From: JAJPJX01 sp964568355
GTDB taxonomy: Bacteria > Acidobacteriota > Terriglobia > Bryobacterales > Bryobacteraceae
NCBI GenBank assembly: GCA_964568355.1
Contig: CAZMRK010000456.1
Coordinates: 1-18,927, forward strand
Length of the DNA stretch: 18,927 nucleotides
Direction of reading: 5' to 3'
In this document: positions 14,608 to 18,927 of the stretch, piece after piece
Layout of the letters: each line of letters starts with the position of its first letter
Position numbering within the stretch: the stretch's first letter is position 1
The notes under the pieces: generated by a model
What the model was told of the DNA's origin: nothing
The model's database searches: none
Seen by the model: the letters and a program-made list of their open reading frames with translations, nothing else
Translations under genes and position numbers: made by a program

Positions 14608-17600
14608 ATGCAGAATCTCAAAGCGATGATTCTGCTGATCGGGTTGATGATTGGTTCCGCGGCGGCGCCGGCCCAGCCGAACGCGACGGAGTTGCTGCTG
14701 AACAAAGCCAGGGCGCTTGAAGCCCGCGGCCGCGTGGATTTGGCGGCGCAAACCTGGCAACAGGTCCTTGGTATCGATCCCAACCAGCCGGAGGCGCTGG
14801 CCGGGATGGCGAGAGCGGCGAAGGCGGCAGGCAACGAGGCTCAAGCGCGCGCGTACCAGGAGCGTCTGCGGCGGATCGACCCGAAGAATCCGGCGCTCAA
14901 TCGAACAGAGAGTGCCCCCGCTCCCGGTGCCACGGCGGCGCAGCGCGAGCGGCTGCAGGAAGCAGCGCGGCTGGCACAGGCGCGTGAATACGAGAAGGCC
15001 ATGGTAATTTACCGCCAGGTCTTTGGCGACCAGCCACCGCCGGGTGACTGGGCGGTGGCCTATTACGAGACCGAGGCGGCTACCGCCGGCGGATGGGAGC
15101 GAGCGACGGCCGGTCTGCGCGCGCTGGTGAATCGCTACCCGAATTCTACGGCCTACCGGTTGGCACTCGGGAAACTGCTGACCTATAGGAGTTCCTCCAG
15201 GACCGCCGGTATCCAGATACTCGAGGGAATTCAGGATGGCTCCGCATTCGAGCGCGAGGCGCGCGCGGACTGGCGGCAGGCGCTCATCTGGGAGGGCGGA
15301 AGCTGGGCATCGGTACCGAGCCTGAAGGCATACCTGGCCCGCTACCCCGATTCCGAATTGCAAGGACTGCTGGAGCGCGCGGAAAAACAGCGTCCGCCGA
15401 AGCAGGCGGCGGTCGAGGGCAGGGAATTGGGTCTGGCATATGCGGCTTTAAAGGCCGAGAGACTGGAGGAGGCCGAACGGCATTTTCGGGCGATTCTCAA
15501 GGAAGCTCCAAAGAATGCGGGGGCCCTTGCCGGAATGGGCTATGTGCAGATGAAGAAGCAGGACTTCGCGGCGGCGCTGCAGAATTTCGAAGCGGCCAAG
15601 GCCCAGATGCCGGACAACAAGGACCTGAAAGAGGCGATGGATACTTCGCGGTACTGGCTGCTGATGCAGGATGCCACCAAGGCTTTGAAGGAGCAGCGGA
15701 CCACTGACGCGGAAGGACTCTATCAGAAGGCCCTGGCCATCCGGCCGTCGGATGCTTCGGCGCTTGCCGGATACTCCGGCTCGCTCATGCAGCGTGGAGA
15801 CCTGGCCGCGGCGACGCCGATCCTGGAGCGGCTGGTGCACGTCGCTCCAGAGAACATAGAAGCCTGGCGGACGTTGATGGAAGCCCAATACCATCGCGCC
15901 GGCGCGGCATCCGCACTGGTAACGCTCAAGCAGATGCCGGCTACGGTGTCGACCAAGCTGAACCAGGATCTGGAGTATCAGATTCTGCTCGCCTCGCTCT
16001 ATCGCGACGCAGGGAATTGGGCGGAGTCGCAGCGCGCTTTTCAGCAGGCGGTGGTACTTGCCCGGACGAAGCGCGAACTTTCGGGCGGGGTCCAGATGCA
16101 GTTGGCGAGCCTCTACGTGGAGTTTGGCGATCCGATCGACGGGGCGGTCATCTACCAGAAGCTGATCGATGCGAAGCCGGAGAACCTGGATGCCTGGGAA
16201 GGCCTGATGCTGGCGCTCTACAAGGCAAAGGATTACCAGAGAGGCTTGCGCGCGCTCGAAGACCTGCCCGCTGCCGTGCGTCCTGCCGCGCTGGCACGGC
16301 CCAGCTTCCTGCGGGCGGCGGCGAGTCTGCAGACGGCCGGCGGAAACCTGACCTCCGCCGAGGGACTACTCCGGCGCGCGATGGAGCTGGAGACCGCCAA
16401 CGGGGGGACTGCGAGCTTTTATACGCAATTGCAACTGGCTCAGACCTGGGTGGAGCAGGGCCAGCATGACCGCGCGGCCTGGATGTTCTCGGAGCTGACG
16501 AAATCGTATCCGGACAATCCCGAAGGCTGGAAAGGGCTGATGCTGGTGCTCCATCGCGAGCAGCGGGATGCGGACGCTCTGGAGACATCCCGCCGCATTC
16601 CTCCGGAGACCAACCAGAGACTGCAGGAAGACACCGACTATCTCAGCCTGCTGGCTTCGCTGTACAGCTCGAACGGGCAGCCCGAAGACGCTCTGCAGGC
16701 GGCGCGGCACGCGGTGGCCCGCTACCAGTCGGCCGGGCAGACCGTGCCTACCGAACTTACTATCCAATTGGCGTGGCTGTTGTTCGGCGTGCAGGGAAAT
16801 GAGCGCGAGCTGTTCCTGCTGCTACGGGAGACCCGGGCAAGAGCGGATCTGACTTTGGAGCAGCGCCAGAGAGTGGATGAGCTTCTTACCACGTGGGTGC
16901 TGCGCAGCGCGCAGGCCGCCACGGAGGCGGAAAACCCCGACCGGGCGGTCCAGATTCTCGAGTCTGCCATGCGTGTCCTACCGGCGGAACAGAAAATTCG
17001 CCGGGCTCTTGCCGGCAACCTCCTGGCCGCTGGAGATTCCCGGCGCGCGCTCGCGCTTTACCGCGCCGCGGGAATGCGGAATGCCGCGGCCGCCGACTTT
17101 GTGGCTGCCGTTGGAACCGCACTGGCGGAGCGGCAAACGCAGATTGCCAATACCTGGCTGGACGAGGGCCTCAAGAAATATCCTACGGATCCCGACTTGT
17201 TGAATATCGCCGGACGGCAGGCCGCCGCCAAAGGGGATTTTCAGAAGGCGGAATTGTACTGGCGGCAAGCGCTGCAGTCGATTCAAGTGGCCAACCGGAA
17301 GCGAGCAGCAGCCAATACGCTGAGCCTGGCGAAAGGGTACACGCTGGATCCGCTGATGGATCAGGCGACGGACGATTTGGGGGCGGTCCTGCTGGGGGGA
17401 ACGGAGGTTCCGCCGGCTCCCGCCGAGCGAAATCGCCGGCCGCCCTCCGGGCTGAAGCCGGAGGATCGGCTGCCCTGGCTGTTTGGCCCTAACGGGGCAG
17501 CGCCTTCCTCAAAGCCGATACCGCCGCTTCCTCCGCTCCAGCCGCCATCGACACGCCCAGCTCCGCAGAACCCCCTGGTGCCACAGACCAGTTCCGCCGA

Positions 17601-18927
17601 GCCCGATCTACCCTCGCTGCTTCGGGAGATGCGGGATCGTATGGAGCCGGCCGGGTCTCCGGATGCGGCGGCGCAGTCTTTGCTGGCGATGGCAAGACAC
17701 CCGGAACGGGCTTCTGCGGCAGAGCCTGCACCGCCGGCGCCAGCAGACGACAGGATCCCGGAAAGGAAGGAGCCGATCCAGGCGGCCCTGGCGCCTGCGA
17801 CTCCCGAGCCGCCTCCGCCTTCCGCGAGCGCTCCCCGGGAGAGTCTCGCCGGCGCCCAGCCGGAGCCACCGGGGCAGAGCCCTTCGCAGGAAGCGCCCGC
17901 GGCTCCGGTCTATAATGCCCGGCTGGTGGAGTCCCGGTCTGCCGCGTCCAGCGCGCTGCGGCGCTACCTGAAAAAGGGGGCTTTGCTGGAGGGAGGCGAT
18001 GTCGCCCTGAGCGCGCTCCAGCCGCCACCTGGGGCCCAGGGAACTCCGCAACCGCCCCCGGCCACCGATGACGTGATGAAGCTACTGCGTCCCGCCACGC
18101 CGGCCCCGGTCCAACAAACTCCGCGCCCAAGCGCCAACATCGTGCCGTCCGAACAGATCTCGAAAGAGGAGCAGATCGAGAGCCAGCTTCAAGTGATGGA
18201 GGGGCGTAACAGTCCCAGTCTCGGGATGGGTGGATTCTTCCAATCGCGCAGCGGCCAGCCTGGATTCGAAAAAATGATGCTTCAGGAGAGTGATCTGGAG
18301 GCCAGCACCATCGTGGCGAACCGGCTGCGCCTGTCTTTGCAGGCCCGGGCAATCTTTTTGAATACTCCCGCGGCGGATGGGACCAGCACACTTCGTTTTG
18401 GACTGCTGCCCGCTGGCGATACGTTCGAGGCGCAGGCGGTCAGCGGGCTCGGCGCGGATGTGCAAGCCGCAACCACGAATTTCGGCCTGCATTTCGGCGC
18501 CACGCCCCGTGGTTTCCCGGTCAGGAACCTGCTCGGTGGGTTTCGCTTCCGGCCGGCGGGCGGGCCGATCACGAGTCAGTTCGAACGGGACAACGTGAGA
18601 GATTCCGTTCTGGCGTATGCCGGCGCGCAGGATCCGCTGACCCACACGGTCTGGGGCGGTGTGGTATCCAATACCGCGAGCCTGGCCGGGAACTGGGGCG
18701 ATGAACGATCCGGTGCCTACTTCAGCACATCCTTCCAGTACCTCACGGGGAAGAGAGTGGAAAATAATCAGCGCATCGATGGCAATGTGGGACTTTACTG
18801 GAGGCTGGTGACGACGACGCGGGGGTCCCTGACTGCCGGCGCCAACCTGTTCGCGATGCACTACGAGAAGAATCTGCGCTACTTCACGCTGGGGCACGGA
18901 GGTTATTTCAGCCCGCAGAGATTTGTC
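14608..18927 (+). CDS. bcsC: BcsC-type cellulose export protein (TPR scaffold plus outer-membrane barrel), 3' end cut by window
   Basis: The frame is open from the ATG at 14608 to the right edge: 1440 residues and still incomplete. The ATG follows the strong ribosome site GAGGGAGG (14595-14602). Residues 1-23 are a signal peptide (MILLIGLMIGSAAAPAQ). About 25-925 are TPR repeats that scaffold the periplasm. About 930-1165 form a proline-rich, probably disordered linker. From about 1175 the sequence takes on BcsC character, with a barrel start at ~1265: FGLHFGATPRGFPVRNLLGG, NWGDERSGAYFSTSFQYLTG, and HGGYFSPQRF at the edge. The barrel exports glucan across the outer membrane. E. coli BcsC is about 1160 residues in my recollection, so this one is markedly longer. 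The gene is third in the operon, 100 bases after bcsAB. A bcsZ endoglucanase is not in the window and may lie downstream. Confidence 0.9.
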   Translation, partial: MQNLKAMILLIGLMIGSAAAPAQPNATELLLNKARALEARGRVDLAAQTWQQVLGIDPNQPEALAGMARAAKAAGNEAQARAYQERLRRIDPKNPALNRTESAPAPGATAAQRERLQEAARLAQAREYEKAMVIYRQVFGDQPPPGDWAVAYYETEAATAGGWERATAGLRALVNRYPNSTAYRLALGKLLTYRSSSRTAGIQILEGIQDGSAFEREARADWRQALIWEGGSWASVPSLKAYLARYPDSELQGLLERAEKQRPPKQAAVEGRELGLAYAALKAERLEEAERHFRAILKEAPKNAGALAGMGYVQMKKQDFAAALQNFEAAKAQMPDNKDLKEAMDTSRYWLLMQDATKALKEQRTTDAEGLYQKALAIRPSDASALAGYSGSLMQRGDLAAATPILERLVHVAPENIEAWRTLMEAQYHRAGAASALVTLKQMPATVSTKLNQDLEYQILLASLYRDAGNWAESQRAFQQAVVLARTKRELSGGVQMQLASLYVEFGDPIDGAVIYQKLIDAKPENLDAWEGLMLALYKAKDYQRGLRALEDLPAAVRPAALARPSFLRAAASLQTAGGNLTSAEGLLRRAMELETANGGTASFYTQLQLAQTWVEQGQHDRAAWMFSELTKSYPDNPEGWKGLMLVLHREQRDADALETSRRIPPETNQRLQEDTDYLSLLASLYSSNGQPEDALQAARHAVARYQSAGQTVPTELTIQLAWLLFGVQGNERELFLLLRETRARADLTLEQRQRVDELLTTWVLRSAQAATEAENPDRAVQILESAMRVLPAEQKIRRALAGNLLAAGDSRRALALYRAAGMRNAAAADFVAAVGTALAERQTQIANTWLDEGLKKYPTDPDLLNIAGRQAAAKGDFQKAELYWRQALQSIQVANRKRAAANTLSLAKGYTLDPLMDQATDDLGAVLLGGTEVPPAPAERNRRPPSGLKPEDRLPWLFGPNGAAPSSKPIPPLPPLQPPSTRPAPQNPLVPQTSSAEPDLPSLLREMRDRMEPAGSPDAAAQSLLAMARHPERASAAEPAPPAPADDRIPERKEPIQAALAPATPEPPPPSASAPRESLAGAQPEPPGQSPSQEAPAAPVYNARLVESRSAASSALRRYLKKGALLEGGDVALSALQPPPGAQGTPQPPPATDDVMKLLRPATPAPVQQTPRPSANIVPSEQISKEEQIESQLQVMEGRNSPSLGMGGFFQSRSGQPGFEKMMLQESDLEASTIVANRLRLSLQARAIFLNTPAADGTSTLRFGLLPAGDTFEAQAVSGLGADVQAATTNFGLHFGATPRGFPVRNLLGGFRFRPAGGPITSQFERDNVRDSVLAYAGAQDPLTHTVWGGVVSNTASLAGNWGDERSGAYFSTSFQYLTGKRVENNQRIDGNVGLYWRLVTTTRGSLTAGANLFAMHYEKNLRYFTLGHGGYFSPQRFV

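Overview
The window looks like a chromosomal segment of a high-GC Acidobacterium, most likely of the Solibacter/Bryobacter type. This rests on gene content, not on any marker gene: an Oar-like TonB-dependent receptor with a carboxypeptidase-regulatory N-terminus, a DUF1587/DUF1592/DUF1588/DUF1585 'planctomycete cytochrome c' protein, DinB and AhpD-like proteins, and a cellulose-synthesis operon. The lineage call is an inference.

The segment splits into two divergent blocks around 7720-7831. The left block (1-7719) is all on the minus strand. Read in transcription order, it holds a DinB-fold protein with a GTG start, followed by a hairpin/T-run terminator-like inverted repeat. Next come an AhpD-like CxxC protein and an atypical SDR, whose ends overlap by ATGA. 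After an AT-rich promoter region there is a 1086-residue TonB-dependent receptor, and 82 bp further on a secreted DUF1592-type protein that runs off the left edge.

The right block (7832-18927) is all on the plus strand. An AraC-family regulator with a TTG start is followed by an AT-rich 129-bp promoter region and then by a compact cellulose operon. That operon consists of a BcsQ-type ATPase, a BcsA-BcsB fusion of 1466 residues, and a very long BcsC-type outer-membrane exporter that runs off the right edge. BcsA carries all catalytic motifs and a PilZ c-di-GMP site, so the synthase should be c-di-GMP activated. BcsB guides the glucan through the periplasm. BcsC, with its TPR scaffold, proline-rich linker and outer-membrane barrel, exports it. 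The BcsQ-like protein probably localises or assembles the complex.

The most interesting points all lie in the cellulose operon. The BcsQ-like ATPase has a 165-residue N-terminal extension that begins with a motif spaced like BcsR, so it may be a natural BcsR-BcsQ fusion, and both P-loop lysines are absent. The BcsAB fusion keeps what looks like the old BcsB signal peptide at the junction. BcsC has a ~111-residue higher-order TPR repeat and a ~240-residue proline-rich linker. Several intergenic palindromes are also recorded. No rRNA, tRNA, CRISPR or transposase gene was seen.
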